64,000 bases of DNA from Nocardia gamkensis NBRC 108242 (GTDB lineage Bacteria; Actinomycetota; Actinomycetes; Mycobacteriales; Mycobacteriaceae): assembly GCF_001612985.1 (NCBI RefSeq), contig NZ_BDBM01000002.1, positions 186,001 through 250,000 of the forward strand, written 5' to 3'. The notes beneath the pieces were generated by a model that ran no database searches, had not been told where the DNA came from, and was given only the letters and a program-made list of their open reading frames with translations. A program made the position numbers and the translations under genes. Below are positions 45,094 to 53,933 of the stretch, one piece after another (position 1 is the first letter of the stretch; every line of letters begins with the position of its first letter).

Positions 45094-46008
45094 GTGCCGC
45101 GAATCGCGTACTTCGGGCCGTCCGGAACCTTCACCGAGATGGCCCTCGCCCAACTCGAATCCTCGGGAACCTTCGACGGACCCGTCGAGCGAATTGCCGC
45201 GCCCAGCCAAGGGGCCGCGCTCGACTTGATCCGCTCCGGCGACGTGGACGGCGCGGTGGTGCCGATCGAGAGTTCCGTCGAGGGGTCGATCTCGGCGACG
45301 CTCGACTCGCTGGCAATCGGCCCGCGTCTGCAGATCGTCGCCGAGACCGAACTCGAGGTGAGTTTCACGATCCTTGGCAAGCCGGGCACGGCGCTTCCGG
45401 AAGTGCGCACCCTCGCCGCATACCCCGTGGCCGCGGCACAGGTGCGGCTGTGGGTCGCGCGGCATCTGCCGCAGGCGCGGCCATACACCTCGGCATCGAA
45501 TGCCGCGGCCGCGGAAGACGTGGTGGCCGGCCACGCCGATGCCGCCGTGTCGACCGCCCTGGCGGGCGAGCGGCTGCGGTTGATCGCGCTGGCCTCCGGA
45601 GTCGCCGACCACGAGCAGGCCATCACGCGATTCGTGCTGTGCACCCGGCCCACGGTCGCGCCACCCGCCACGGGCGCCGACCGCACCTCGATCGTGCTCG
45701 AATTGCCGAACGTACCGGGCTCGCTGATGCGCGCCTTCGCCGAATTCGCCACGCGCGGTATAGATCTGACCAGGATCGAGTCGCGGCCCACCCGAACCGG
45801 CATGGGCACCTACCGGTTTTATCTCGACTGCGTCGGGCACATCGACGACACGGCGGTGGCCGAGGCGCTCAAGGCGCTGCACCGCGCCGCGCGGATCCGC
45901 TTTCTCGGGTCCTGGCCGGCGATATCGGCGACCGGCACGCCGCCACCGTCCGACGAAGCCGCGTCGGAATGGTTGATCCAGCTGAGAAAGGGGAAGGCGG
46001 ACCTATGA
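45094..46008 (+). CDS. pheA: Prephenate dehydratase
   Basis: 304 aa. Converts prephenate to phenylpyruvate for phenylalanine. RIAYFGPSGTFTEMAL at the start, VVPIESSVEGSISATLD and the TRF motif (AITRFVL) form the catalytic domain. A C-terminal ACT domain (VLELPNVPGSLMRAFAEFATRGIDLTRIESRP) should bind phenylalanine for feedback control. GTG 45094 is seven nt after TAATCT, a leaderless arrangement. gpm2 overlaps the stop. Confidence 0.95.
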   Translation: MPRIAYFGPSGTFTEMALAQLESSGTFDGPVERIAAPSQGAALDLIRSGDVDGAVVPIESSVEGSISATLDSLAIGPRLQIVAETELEVSFTILGKPGTALPEVRTLAAYPVAAAQVRLWVARHLPQARPYTSASNAAAAEDVVAGHADAAVSTALAGERLRLIALASGVADHEQAITRFVLCTRPTVAPPATGADRTSIVLELPNVPGSLMRAFAEFATRGIDLTRIESRPTRTGMGTYRFYLDCVGHIDDTAVAEALKALHRAARIRFLGSWPAISATGTPPPSDEAASEWLIQLRKGKADL

Positions 46009-46673
46009 CCGGGAGGTTGATTCTGGTCCGGCACGGGGAGACCGAAGGTAACGTCGCCAAGCTGCTGGATACCAGAATTCCAGGACTACCGCTCACCGAA
46101 CGCGGTGCGGCACAAGCGAAGACATTCGGTGAAGGCCTGCTCCGCGCGCCGAAGGTGCTGTTCTCCTCGGCGGCGCTGCGGGCACGCCAGACGGCGAGCT
46201 ACATCGAGGCCGCGACCGGTGTCGCCGCCATGGTCCTGGACGGACTGCACGAGGTGCAGGCCGGGGACCTGGAGGGCCGGCACAGCGAGGACGCGCACCA
46301 GACGTTCCAGCAGATCTACCGAGCCTGGCACGAAGGCGATCTCACGTTGCGGGTGCCCGGGGGCGAGTCCGCCCAGGATGTGCTGGATCGGTTCCTGCCC
46401 GTGATCGCGGAGTTGCGGAGCACGTATCTGACGCCGGAGGACGACGGGCACGGCGACGTGATGGTGGTCAGCCACGGTGCGGCCATGCGGCTCGTCGGCC
46501 GCACCCTCGCGGATGTTCGACCGCCGTTCACCACGAACAACCACCTGGACAACACCGAGACCATCGAGTTGGTGCCGATGCCGGACGGCGGGTGGGAGTG
46601 CATCCGCTGGGGCCGGTTCACGCCGCCGTTCGGCTACGACGTCGCGCCTACCTCTGACGATCCCATGGGTTAG
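46005..46673 (+). CDS. gpm2: Phosphoglycerate-mutase-like histidine phosphatase
   Basis: 222 aa; ATG overlaps the pheA stop (ATGA), so translation is coupled. RLILVRHGETEGNVAKLLDTRIPGLPLTERG holds the catalytic His and Arg, and VMVVSHGAAMRLVGR holds the second His. The same pheA-gpm2 pairing occurs in mycobacteria (Rv3838c-Rv3837c). Its true substrate is uncertain; acid phosphatase or phosphoglycerate mutase activity are both possible. Confidence 0.9.
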   Translation: MTGRLILVRHGETEGNVAKLLDTRIPGLPLTERGAAQAKTFGEGLLRAPKVLFSSAALRARQTASYIEAATGVAAMVLDGLHEVQAGDLEGRHSEDAHQTFQQIYRAWHEGDLTLRVPGGESAQDVLDRFLPVIAELRSTYLTPEDDGHGDVMVVSHGAAMRLVGRTLADVRPPFTTNNHLDNTETIELVPMPDGGWECIRWGRFTPPFGYDVAPTSDDPMG

Positions 46674-46692
46674 CGACGCGTGTTCGACGTGC

Positions 46693-47520
46693 TCAGGACA
46701 GCTTCGGATGCCGAGGGAACTCTTCGCGTTCCGGCAGGGAGTTGATCAGGTCCTGCACCGCCGTGCGCAGTCGCGCGGGGGTTCCGCTGCTGAGCGACGT
46801 CCACTTCACGCCGTCGTCGGACTTGCTCGCGGTCGCGATGAATCGCCCTGCGCGCGTGTTGAAGACGGCGATGTGGTTGTCGGCCATGTCTCTGGTGCCG
46901 TCGCCGTAGATGACGCCGACTATCTCTGCGTACGAGTGGATTTCGACCAAAGCCGCCGCCAAGGTCTTCGCATCGTGGGCAGGGTTGCCCACTTTCGTCA
47001 GCCGCTGGGCGGTGGCCGCGGCGTCACCGGTATCGCCGAAGATCGTGGCCAGCTCTTCGGTGGGGGCGTTCATGCCGTACAGCTCCAGCGGCTCGGCGTA
47101 GCCGAGTGCCGCGAGAATGGTGCCGGGCAGGTCGATTCCCGCCTCGTCGATGACATAGGAGTCCTGTCCCCGAAGGGCGACGACCGCGAGGTCGGCACCC
47201 TTCGCCAGACAGAAGCGACTGACCCAACCGTCGACGATCAATCGCAGCGCGATGATCCAATGCGGCCGGTTCAGCGCGCGTAGCCGATTCTCCAGGTCGC
47301 GATGGAGCACATCGTCGATGAGGAGCTCCCGCTGAACGAGCGACTCGGCGGCCGCGTCCATCGCCGCTCTGTGATCGGTCAGGTTGTCGTAACGTGCCCG
47401 AGCGTTCAAGACGACGGGTACTTCGATCTGCAGTTTCTCCACGAGAAACTGCATCTCGTCGAGCGACAGGACGACCGCCTCGAGCGTCGACGGGTCGCGG
47501 CCCGCACCGAGTACGGTCAC
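46693..47520 (-). CDS. ESX secretion-associated protein EspG
   Basis: 275 aa. EspG proteins are cytosolic chaperones that hold the tip of a PE-PPE dimer and pass it to an ESX (type VII) machine. The sequence shows VVLSLDEMQFLVEKLQIEVPVVLNA at the start, a central RPHWIIALRLIVDGWVSRFCLAKGADLAVVALRG and a late EIVGVIYGDGTRDMADNHIAVFNTRAGRF, typical of the alpha/beta family. GTG start overlaps the PPE stop (GTGA). No ESX core gene is in the window. Confidence 0.88.
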   Translation of the reverse strand: MTVLGAGRDPSTLEAVVLSLDEMQFLVEKLQIEVPVVLNARARYDNLTDHRAAMDAAAESLVQRELLIDDVLHRDLENRLRALNRPHWIIALRLIVDGWVSRFCLAKGADLAVVALRGQDSYVIDEAGIDLPGTILAALGYAEPLELYGMNAPTEELATIFGDTGDAAATAQRLTKVGNPAHDAKTLAAALVEIHSYAEIVGVIYGDGTRDMADNHIAVFNTRAGRFIATASKSDDGVKWTSLSSGTPARLRTAVQDLINSLPEREEFPRHPKLS

Positions 47521-48683
47521 CTAACCGTCCCGCTGAAGTCACCGCCGATGACTCCATCGGCGGTGAAGCGGCCGTCGTTGAAGTGCTCGGTCGACCGCAG
47601 GTAATCCCGGCCGTTGTGCTCGCTCTCGTCCTCCTCGTCGCTGCGAGCCTGGTTACCGAGCAGCGGATTGCCGTTGCCGTTGTTCGCCGGACGGACCGGG
47701 GCAGCCTCGACGGGCTTGACCGCCACAGTCTCCTGCACCGGGGCGGAGCCACCGATCGTGCCGCTGGAGCCCCAGCCTTCCGGAAGCTTGAGCGATCCGT
47801 TGCTGATACCGGCCGATCCGAGGCCGGAGAACGACACCGCCCGCGTCGCGGCGCCGGTGGCGGTCGCTGCCGCACCGGCTCCCATGGCCATCGGAGCCAT
47901 GCCGGAGAAGGTGGGCGCGGAGGTGGTGGTCGCCGCCGCGATCGCGCTGCCCGCGACATTTCCGACGGTGGAGACACCGGTGGTGGCGATCGAGCCGACG
48001 GCCTGAGCGGCCTGGGTGGCAGCGCTCGCCACACCGGGGTTGCTCAAGAACGCCTGCGTGGCGGCCACGGCGGCCTGGATAGGATCGGCCGGGACCTCGG
48101 TGGTCGTGTCCGCCGCCTGTTCGGGGCCGGCCGATCCGGCGCCCTTGGCGATCGGTGGCGGCAGCAGGAACTCGGCAGGCGTGGCGACCATGGCGCTGGT
48201 GGCGGCCTCGTAGGTCTCCATGACCAACGCCGCGCGAATGTCCATGGCGTTCCTGGCGACTTCCGCGACCTCGAACGCGCCGCTCAGTACGCCGGGCGGG
48301 TTCGCAGACGCGGCCAAGGCGGCGTTGACGGCCGCGATCTCGGGCGGGCTGGGCATCGCCAGCGAGGCGACGGTGTAGGCGGTGGCGTTCGCCGCGGCCT
48401 TCGCGCCCATCGCGGCCGCCTGCACGCCCTGCTGCTCGGACCAGCCGAGGAAACCGGTGAGCTTGCTCAGCGCGGCGATACCGTTGATGCCCTGCATCCC
48501 GACGCCGAGTTCGGCCATCACCCTGGCTACGGTCGTCGTCGCGTCGATCCAGGCGGCGGTGAGGCCGCCCCAGGCGGTGGCCGCGGCCGAGATCGGGATC
48601 GCGTGCGCGCCCGCGTGAAGGGTGGCCGAATTGATCTCCGACGGGCGCGCCGCCCAGATCACCCCGGTGACTCCTGCAACCAT
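47517..48683 (-). CDS. PPE family protein
   Basis: 388 aa. The N-terminal helical PPE domain (residues 1-175) begins GVIWAARPSEINSATLHAG; the signature Pro-Pro-Glu is RPSE here. A WxG-like turn, TAWGGLTAAWIDAT, follows. The C-terminal 200 residues are Ala/Thr/Gly-rich and low complexity, then acidic and Asn-rich (NNGNGNPLLGNQARSDEEDESE). Expected to pair with the adjacent PE protein and EspG for type VII export to envelope or medium. Confidence 0.85.
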   Translation of the reverse strand: MVAGVTGVIWAARPSEINSATLHAGAHAIPISAAATAWGGLTAAWIDATTTVARVMAELGVGMQGINGIAALSKLTGFLGWSEQQGVQAAAMGAKAAANATAYTVASLAMPSPPEIAAVNAALAASANPPGVLSGAFEVAEVARNAMDIRAALVMETYEAATSAMVATPAEFLLPPPIAKGAGSAGPEQAADTTTEVPADPIQAAVAATQAFLSNPGVASAATQAAQAVGSIATTGVSTVGNVAGSAIAAATTTSAPTFSGMAPMAMGAGAAATATGAATRAVSFSGLGSAGISNGSLKLPEGWGSSGTIGGSAPVQETVAVKPVEAAPVRPANNGNGNPLLGNQARSDEEDESEHNGRDYLRSTEHFNDGRFTADGVIGGDFSGTVR

Positions 48684-48725
48684 GTTTGACTTCTCCCCTG
48701 CTGAGCGTTGCTGATGGGTCTGGAA

Positions 48726-49037
48726 CTACACCTGGATGGCGCTGATGCCCGCGGCGCGCACCACGTCACCCGCGACGTGCTGCGCCAGTTGCATGCGCAG
48801 CGTCGCCGCGGCGTGGTGGCATTCCAGAATCGCCTGCGCGATCGCGCGGTCGTGCGACATCGCCCCCTGGTTGAAATGGCTCGCGCCGAGGAAGGAGACC
48901 TCCTCGGCGCCGGAGGGCAGCACGTGCGTCGCGGGCGCGGTGATCGCCGCGGCGGCGGCCAGACGTTCGGCGACGAGGTCGAGTTCGGCCGCGGCGGCGA
49001 GAATGGCTTCGGGTGCGATCAGTACATGTCCAACCAT
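48726..49037 (-). CDS. PE family protein
   Basis: 103 aa, two helices: HVLIAPEAILAAAAELDLVAERLAAAAAITAPATHVLPSGAEEVSFLGASHFNQGAMSHDRAIAQAI. The early Pro-Glu (APE) matches the PE domain. C-terminal to the second helix is a short tail without the usual YxxxD/E export signal (it ends ALGISAIQV-like), so the partner PPE may provide it. First gene of the PE-PPE-EspG unit. Confidence 0.82.
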   Translation of the reverse strand: MVGHVLIAPEAILAAAAELDLVAERLAAAAAITAPATHVLPSGAEEVSFLGASHFNQGAMSHDRAIAQAILECHHAAATLRMQLAQHVAGDVVRAAGISAIQV

Positions 49038-49201
49038 GACTCGACTCCTTCTAGTGGCTGTGGGGCGGAACCACGAGAATTCCCCCTTCGAGTGATAGGA
49101 CGCGACAGCAACGCGATCGGTTCCATCGAATCCCCAACTTTTCGATCTCCGTGCCGATTACACACCCACCGCTCGGGGCGCGCAATACAGCTCGGTTCAG
49201 A

Positions 49202-49552
49202 CTATCCCCATCCCAGCTGATGCAGGCGGTCTTCGTCAATGCCGAAATAGTGTGCGATCTCGTGGATCACGGTGACCGCCACCTCTTCCACGACTTCCGT
49301 CTCGTCGGCGCAGAGTTCGAGAATGGCCTCGCGGTAGATGGTCACGGTATCGGGAAGCGCTCCGCCGTAATGACTGTCGCGTTCGGTGAGCGCGATGCCG
49401 TGGTACAGGCCGAGCAGATGCGGATCCTCCGGGTTGCGCGGCTCGATCAGCACGACCACATTGTCGATCGCGCGGGTCAGCTCGGGCGGGATGAGATCCA
49501 ATGCGTCCCCGACCAATTCCTCGAACCGGTCGTCGGACATCGATACAGGCAT
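49202..49552 (-). CDS. Zincin-like metallopeptidase family protein
   Basis: 116 aa. VTVIHEIAHYFGIDEDRLHQLG holds the HExxH zinc site and a nearby conserved Asp/His. Small zincin-like (DUF1025) proteins of unknown substrate are widespread and sit beside the septum-formation gene in mycobacteria (Rv3836-Rv3835). Start could be MPVSMSDD or the inner Met. Ten nt separate it from the septum-formation gene upstream. Confidence 0.88.
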   Translation of the reverse strand: MPVSMSDDRFEELVGDALDLIPPELTRAIDNVVVLIEPRNPEDPHLLGLYHGIALTERDSHYGGALPDTVTIYREAILELCADETEVVEEVAVTVIHEIAHYFGIDEDRLHQLGWG

Positions 49553-49562
49553 CGGCGCCGGG

Positions 49563-50702
49563 CTACCTCGGCTGGGGCTGCGGCGGCAGCGGTGCGGCGC
49601 CGGGCAGCGGTGCGGGCGTGGAACGCCCGCTGTTCGGCGGCGGTACCGGAGCCTGGCCGTTGATCAGGATGTCGCCCCTGGCCGAGCCGGTGATCGGCGC
49701 GAAACCTTCCCGATCGGCGCCCTTGCCGATCATGCAGTCCAGTTTGCGGCTGCCCGCCATCCAGCTGCGGGCATCGATGTAGTCGAAGAACAGCGTGAGC
49801 GTCTTGTTGCGGATGACGTCCGGCCCGCCCAGGTAGTCGGTCGAGGTGCGGGTGCACTCCTCCTCGACGAACTTGTCCTGATCCTCTTTGGCGGGCGGGC
49901 CGCCGGTGAAGTGCCCGGCGAGATCGACTGTGGAGACGATCTCGACGGCGTGCGGCTGCGTGCAGTCCACCGGATCGGTGGGCAGGTTCTGGTTGATGCC
50001 GAGGCACACGCCGGCCTCGTACACCTTGGACTGGTCGTGCTCGGTGGCGCTGCCGACCGACGGCGGGGTGCCGACGCTGGCCGCGACCTGCAGGCCGCAG
50101 CGCAGGGTGCGGTCACCGTGCTGCCAGCCGTCCGGGCTCGGGTACATCAGTCCGACGATGTACTTGCCGCGCGGATCGAAGCGGCCCGACATGTACTTCT
50201 GCACCGAGGGCACGCAGTGCTCTTCCTTCAGCTCGGTGAGCCGCAGCGAGTCAGGGAAGCGCGAGCCGGGACCGAACTCCTTGCCCGGGTACCTGCTCAT
50301 ATCGATGTCGGCCGCGACCTCGAACATGTGCTTGCTCGAGCAGTTCACCTTGACCAGGTCGGACCGGTCGGGCTTGGTCCAGCTCAGGCAGTCGCCCTTG
50401 GCGGCGGTGCCGAATTCCTTGTCCAGCACGGGCTGCGCCGGGGCGCCGGGATTGTGCACTTCCAGGTTCTTCCCGTTGTCGAAGCCGGTGATGGACAGCG
50501 TCACCAGGGCCGCGACCACGGCGCCGACGGCCACCGCGAGCAGACCCCAGCGCAACGTGGGCGCCGACAGCTGCACATCGCGCAGATCGCTGTCGGCGAG
50601 AGCGGCCTTGGCCGAGTCGATCGAGCGGCGTACCGAGTCGGCACGCGACGACGCGCCGCGCTTGGGCGCCTGCGGGGACCGGGACACAGGTTCGGAGGAC
50701 AT
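49563..50702 (-). CDS. Septum formation family membrane protein
   Basis: 379 aa. A 60-residue cytoplasmic N-terminus is followed by one transmembrane helix (RWGLLAVAVGAVVAALVTLSITG) and an extracellular domain with two similar halves. Each half has paired cysteines (GDCLSWTKPDRSDLVKVNCSSKHMFEVA; GVCLGINQNLPTDPVDCTQPHAVEIV), the septum-formation repeat. A Pro-rich tail ends it. Resembles Rv3835 by neighbourhood. Confidence 0.85.
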   Translation of the reverse strand: MSSEPVSRSPQAPKRGASSRADSVRRSIDSAKAALADSDLRDVQLSAPTLRWGLLAVAVGAVVAALVTLSITGFDNGKNLEVHNPGAPAQPVLDKEFGTAAKGDCLSWTKPDRSDLVKVNCSSKHMFEVAADIDMSRYPGKEFGPGSRFPDSLRLTELKEEHCVPSVQKYMSGRFDPRGKYIVGLMYPSPDGWQHGDRTLRCGLQVAASVGTPPSVGSATEHDQSKVYEAGVCLGINQNLPTDPVDCTQPHAVEIVSTVDLAGHFTGGPPAKEDQDKFVEEECTRTSTDYLGGPDVIRNKTLTLFFDYIDARSWMAGSRKLDCMIGKGADREGFAPITGSARGDILINGQAPVPPPNSGRSTPAPLPGAAPLPPQPQPR

Positions 50703-50777
50703 CGCGGTCCATCATGGCAGCGTCCGTGCCTCGGTGCCACGACCTGCCCCGATCGGCGCGGCACGAGTCGCGGGCGG

Positions 50778-52478
50778 TCAGCCGCGCAGAGCCGACAGGA
50801 AGACGCCGGGCAGCCGGGCGGGGTTGGCGTCGGCGTAGAACTCGGTGAGCCTGCGCCCGGTGGTCGCGGCGGTGGCGTTGCCGACGAACCACGGCGGCTT
50901 CGGGGAGAGGGCGAGTTCGCCGCCCAGCAACGAGCGCGGCGCGGGGCGGAACGGGCCGCGCACCACCGTGCGCTCCACGTCGTCGAGCAGCAGCGCGTTG
51001 TGTACCACGCCGATCCCGCTCTGCACGTCGTCGATGGTGTGGCCCGGGAAGGCTCCCCAGGCGGCCCGCGGCGCGAGGAAGGCCAGCCCGGTCCAGGTGT
51101 TCACCGCGATCGCGCCGTAGCGCAGCCGCTCGATCGCGCGGTCGAAGGCGACGCCGAGCCTGCGGATGGTCGTCGGATGAGCGATCACGTTCGCGCCGAG
51201 CGTTCCGGTCAGCTCGGCATTGGCGAAGTCGACCGCGCGTTGCAGGAACTCGCCGCCCGCGTAGGGCAACTCGACCACGCCGAGCACGGGGGAGAAGTAC
51301 TCCGTGCGCAACAGCGGTGTGCCGGTGGGCGGCAATCCGTCGACCAGCACCCGTTGCCCGCCGAGACGCTCGGCCTCCGGATACGAGGCCACCGCGTCGG
51401 CGACACGCGCGTCGCTGCCCGGGTAGTACGCCGTGCGCTGTGGCGCCCGCTCCATGGCCAGGCGCAGCTCGGCGAGGAACCGGTCCTTGCGGTCCCACTC
51501 CGCGCCGATCACCACCGCCTGCGCGGCCACGCAGTTGTAGCCGCCGTTGTGCAGCCGCTGGGTCGCCACGTGCTCGGCCTGGTAGCGCAGATCGGCGTCG
51601 GACCAGTCGCCGGGCACCACGATGGTCGGCGAGACCCCGCCCAGCTCGCTGGTGATCGGCTTGTCCAGCAGCGGCCGGTTGTCCTTCTTCCGCTCCGCGC
51701 CCTCCGCGCCGGGGCCCCACACGATGGCGTCGTGGGTCTGTGCGCTGCCGGTCATATGCACGTGCGCGACATCGGGATGACCGACCAGATAGCCGCCCTG
51801 CGGCGCGCCGCCGGTGAGAATTCGCAGCACGCCGAGTTCCAGCAGCGGTTCGAAGACCATCTCGAACACCGTGAACAGCGGGTCGGTGATCGGGTTGAGC
51901 TTCAGGGCGACCACCCGGTTGTGCGCGTACAGCTCGTACAGCGCGTCCAGCGGCGGGATCGAGGTGATGTTGCCCGCGCCGAGTACGGCTCCGATCCCGC
52001 CGGTCGCGGTGGGATCCAGCTGGCCGAGTCCGGCTCGCCTGCGTGCGGCGCCCGCGTCCACGCCGGGTCGCAGCCACACTTCACCGTGAAAACCGTTGAG
52101 CAGCAGTCGGTCGTAGACGCCGAGCGGGAATACCGGCACCGCGACCCGTCCGCCCGGCGCCTCCCGCAGCGTGATGCCGGTCAGCGGGGTGCGCCCGGCC
52201 TCCAGCGCGGCGAGGGTGGCCGACAGCGCGGCCGTGGCTTGCAGCAGGGTGAGCGGGCCGGACATCCATTCCTCGCCGACCAGCGGGGAATCCGGGGCGA
52301 GGTCCTTGACGACACACGCGGCCCGCACCCAATCCTCCGCGAAGCGGGCGGTCCGGGCGTGGATCTCGTCGAGCAGCTCGCGGCGGCGGCGCAGCGAGGT
52401 CGCGGCCCACGCCTCCTCGCCCGCGATGAGGTCGGCCAGCGCGTTGTCGATGGCCGTCTCGTCGAACGGAGTGCCCAC
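50778..52478 (-). CDS. Aldehyde dehydrogenase family protein
   Basis: 566 aa from GTG 52478; an in-frame ATG at 52556 would add 26 residues. Domain features: substrate/cofactor fold with [20 protein letters not shown], a glycine-turn [23 protein letters not shown] (catalytic Glu region) and [14 protein letters not shown] with the nucleophilic Cys. An unusually long N-terminal helical part (to residue 110) differs from classical ALDHs. Substrate unknown. Divergent from serS. Confidence 0.85.
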   Translation of the reverse strand: MGTPFDETAIDNALADLIAGEEAWAATSLRRRRELLDEIHARTARFAEDWVRAACVVKDLAPDSPLVGEEWMSGPLTLLQATAALSATLAALEAGRTPLTGITLREAPGGRVAVPVFPLGVYDRLLLNGFHGEVWLRPGVDAGAARRRAGLGQLDPTATGGIGAVLGAGNITSIPPLDALYELYAHNRVVALKLNPITDPLFTVFEMVFEPLLELGVLRILTGGAPQGGYLVGHPDVAHVHMTGSAQTHDAIVWGPGAEGAERKKDNRPLLDKPITSELGGVSPTIVVPGDWSDADLRYQAEHVATQRLHNGGYNCVAAQAVVIGAEWDRKDRFLAELRLAMERAPQRTAYYPGSDARVADAVASYPEAERLGGQRVLVDGLPPTGTPLLRTEYFSPVLGVVELPYAGGEFLQRAVDFANAELTGTLGANVIAHPTTIRRLGVAFDRAIERLRYGAIAVNTWTGLAFLAPRAAWGAFPGHTIDDVQSGIGVVHNALLLDDVERTVVRGPFRPAPRSLLGGELALSPKPPWFVGNATAATTGRRLTEFYADANPARLPGVFLSALRG

Positions 52479-52570
52479 AAGCCCACTATGCGCGCGATCT
52501 CGCGCGGATGTACCGCATCCTGGGATATCGGCGTGAAAGGTCGGCACAGCGACCACTAGGCTGGTGGCCC

Positions 52571-53833
52571 ATGATCGACCTCCGATTCCTGCGGGACGAC
52601 CCCGATGCGGTCCGCGCCTCGCAGCGCGCCCGCGGCGAAGACCCCGCTCTCGTCGACGCGCTGCTCGAGGCCGACGCGGCGCGGCGTGCCGCGGTGGCCA
52701 CCGCGGACAATCTGCGCGCCGAGCACAAGGCGATGGGCAAGCTGATCGGCAAGGCGAGCAAGGAAGAGCGTTCCGCGCTGCTGGCGCAGGCGTCGGAGAT
52801 GTCGGTCAAGGTCAAGGAGGCCGAGGCCGCACAGCACGCCGCCGACGCGGATCTGGACGCCGCGCATCGCGCCATCTCCAACGTGGTGCAGCAGGGCGCG
52901 CCCGCGGGCGGCGAGGACGATTACGTCGTGCTGCAAACCGTCGGCACGCCCCCCGAGTTCGACTTCGAGCCGAAGGACCACCTGGAACTCGGCGAGTCGC
53001 TGGGCCTGATCGACATGGAGCGCGGCGCGAAGGTCTCCGGCGCCCGGTTCTACTTCCTGACCGGCTACGGAGCGCTGCTGCAGCTAGGGCTGCTGCAACT
53101 GGCCGCGCAGCAGGCCGTGGCCAACGGCTTCACCATGATGATCCCGCCGGTGCTGGTGCGCCCGGAGGTCATGGCGGGCACGGGGTTCCTCGGACAGCAT
53201 TCGGCGGAGGTCTACCACCTCGCCGACGACGACCTCTACCTGGTGGGCACCTCGGAGGTGCCGCTGGCGGGCTACCACTCGGACGAGATCCTCGACCTGA
53301 GCGGCGGGCCCAAGCGATATGCGGGCTGGTCGTCGTGTTTCCGCCGGGAGGCGGGCAGCTACGGCAAGGACACCCGCGGCATCATCCGGGTGCACCAGTT
53401 CGACAAGGTGGAGATGTTCGTCTTCACCACGCCGGATCAAGCCGACGCCGAACACCGGCGCCTGCTCGCCTGGGAGCAGGAGATGCTCGCGGCGATCGAG
53501 GTGCCCTACCGGGTGATCGACGTCGCGGCAGGCGATCTCGGCAGCTCCGCCGCGCGCAAGTTCGACTGTGAGGCGTGGGTGCCGACGCAGCAGACCTACC
53601 GCGAGCTCACCTCGACCTCCAACTGCACCACCTACCAGGCACGCAGGCTCTCGGTGCGTTATCGCGACGAGAACGGCAAGCCGCAGATCGCCGCCACCTT
53701 GAACGGCACCCTCGCGACCACCCGCTGGATCGTGGCCCTGCTGGAGAATCATCAGCAAGCCGACGGGTCGGTCCGGGTTCCGTCCGCCCTGGTCCCGTTC
53801 GTCGGGACCGACGTGCTCCGACCGGCGAGCTGA
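52571..53833 (+). CDS. serS: Seryl-tRNA synthetase
   Basis: 420 aa. N-terminal coiled-coil tRNA-binding arm (residues 25-105, [19 protein letters not shown]...). Class II core: motif 1 around [17 protein letters not shown], motif 2 [25 protein letters not shown], and motif 3 with [32 protein letters not shown] is the serine-binding loop. The ATG at 52571 gives the standard [14 protein letters not shown] start. Confidence 0.97.
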   Translation: MIDLRFLRDDPDAVRASQRARGEDPALVDALLEADAARRAAVATADNLRAEHKAMGKLIGKASKEERSALLAQASEMSVKVKEAEAAQHAADADLDAAHRAISNVVQQGAPAGGEDDYVVLQTVGTPPEFDFEPKDHLELGESLGLIDMERGAKVSGARFYFLTGYGALLQLGLLQLAAQQAVANGFTMMIPPVLVRPEVMAGTGFLGQHSAEVYHLADDDLYLVGTSEVPLAGYHSDEILDLSGGPKRYAGWSSCFRREAGSYGKDTRGIIRVHQFDKVEMFVFTTPDQADAEHRRLLAWEQEMLAAIEVPYRVIDVAAGDLGSSAARKFDCEAWVPTQQTYRELTSTSNCTTYQARRLSVRYRDENGKPQIAATLNGTLATTRWIVALLENHQQADGSVRVPSALVPFVGTDVLRPAS

Positions 53834-53933
53834 CGACGCGCGAATGACGTCCAGGTGAATAGCTACTGGTTCGCCATGCCGGATTCCCGGGATGTGGCAA
53901 CCGGCGGGATTCCTTGTGGATAGGCTGTTCGTC

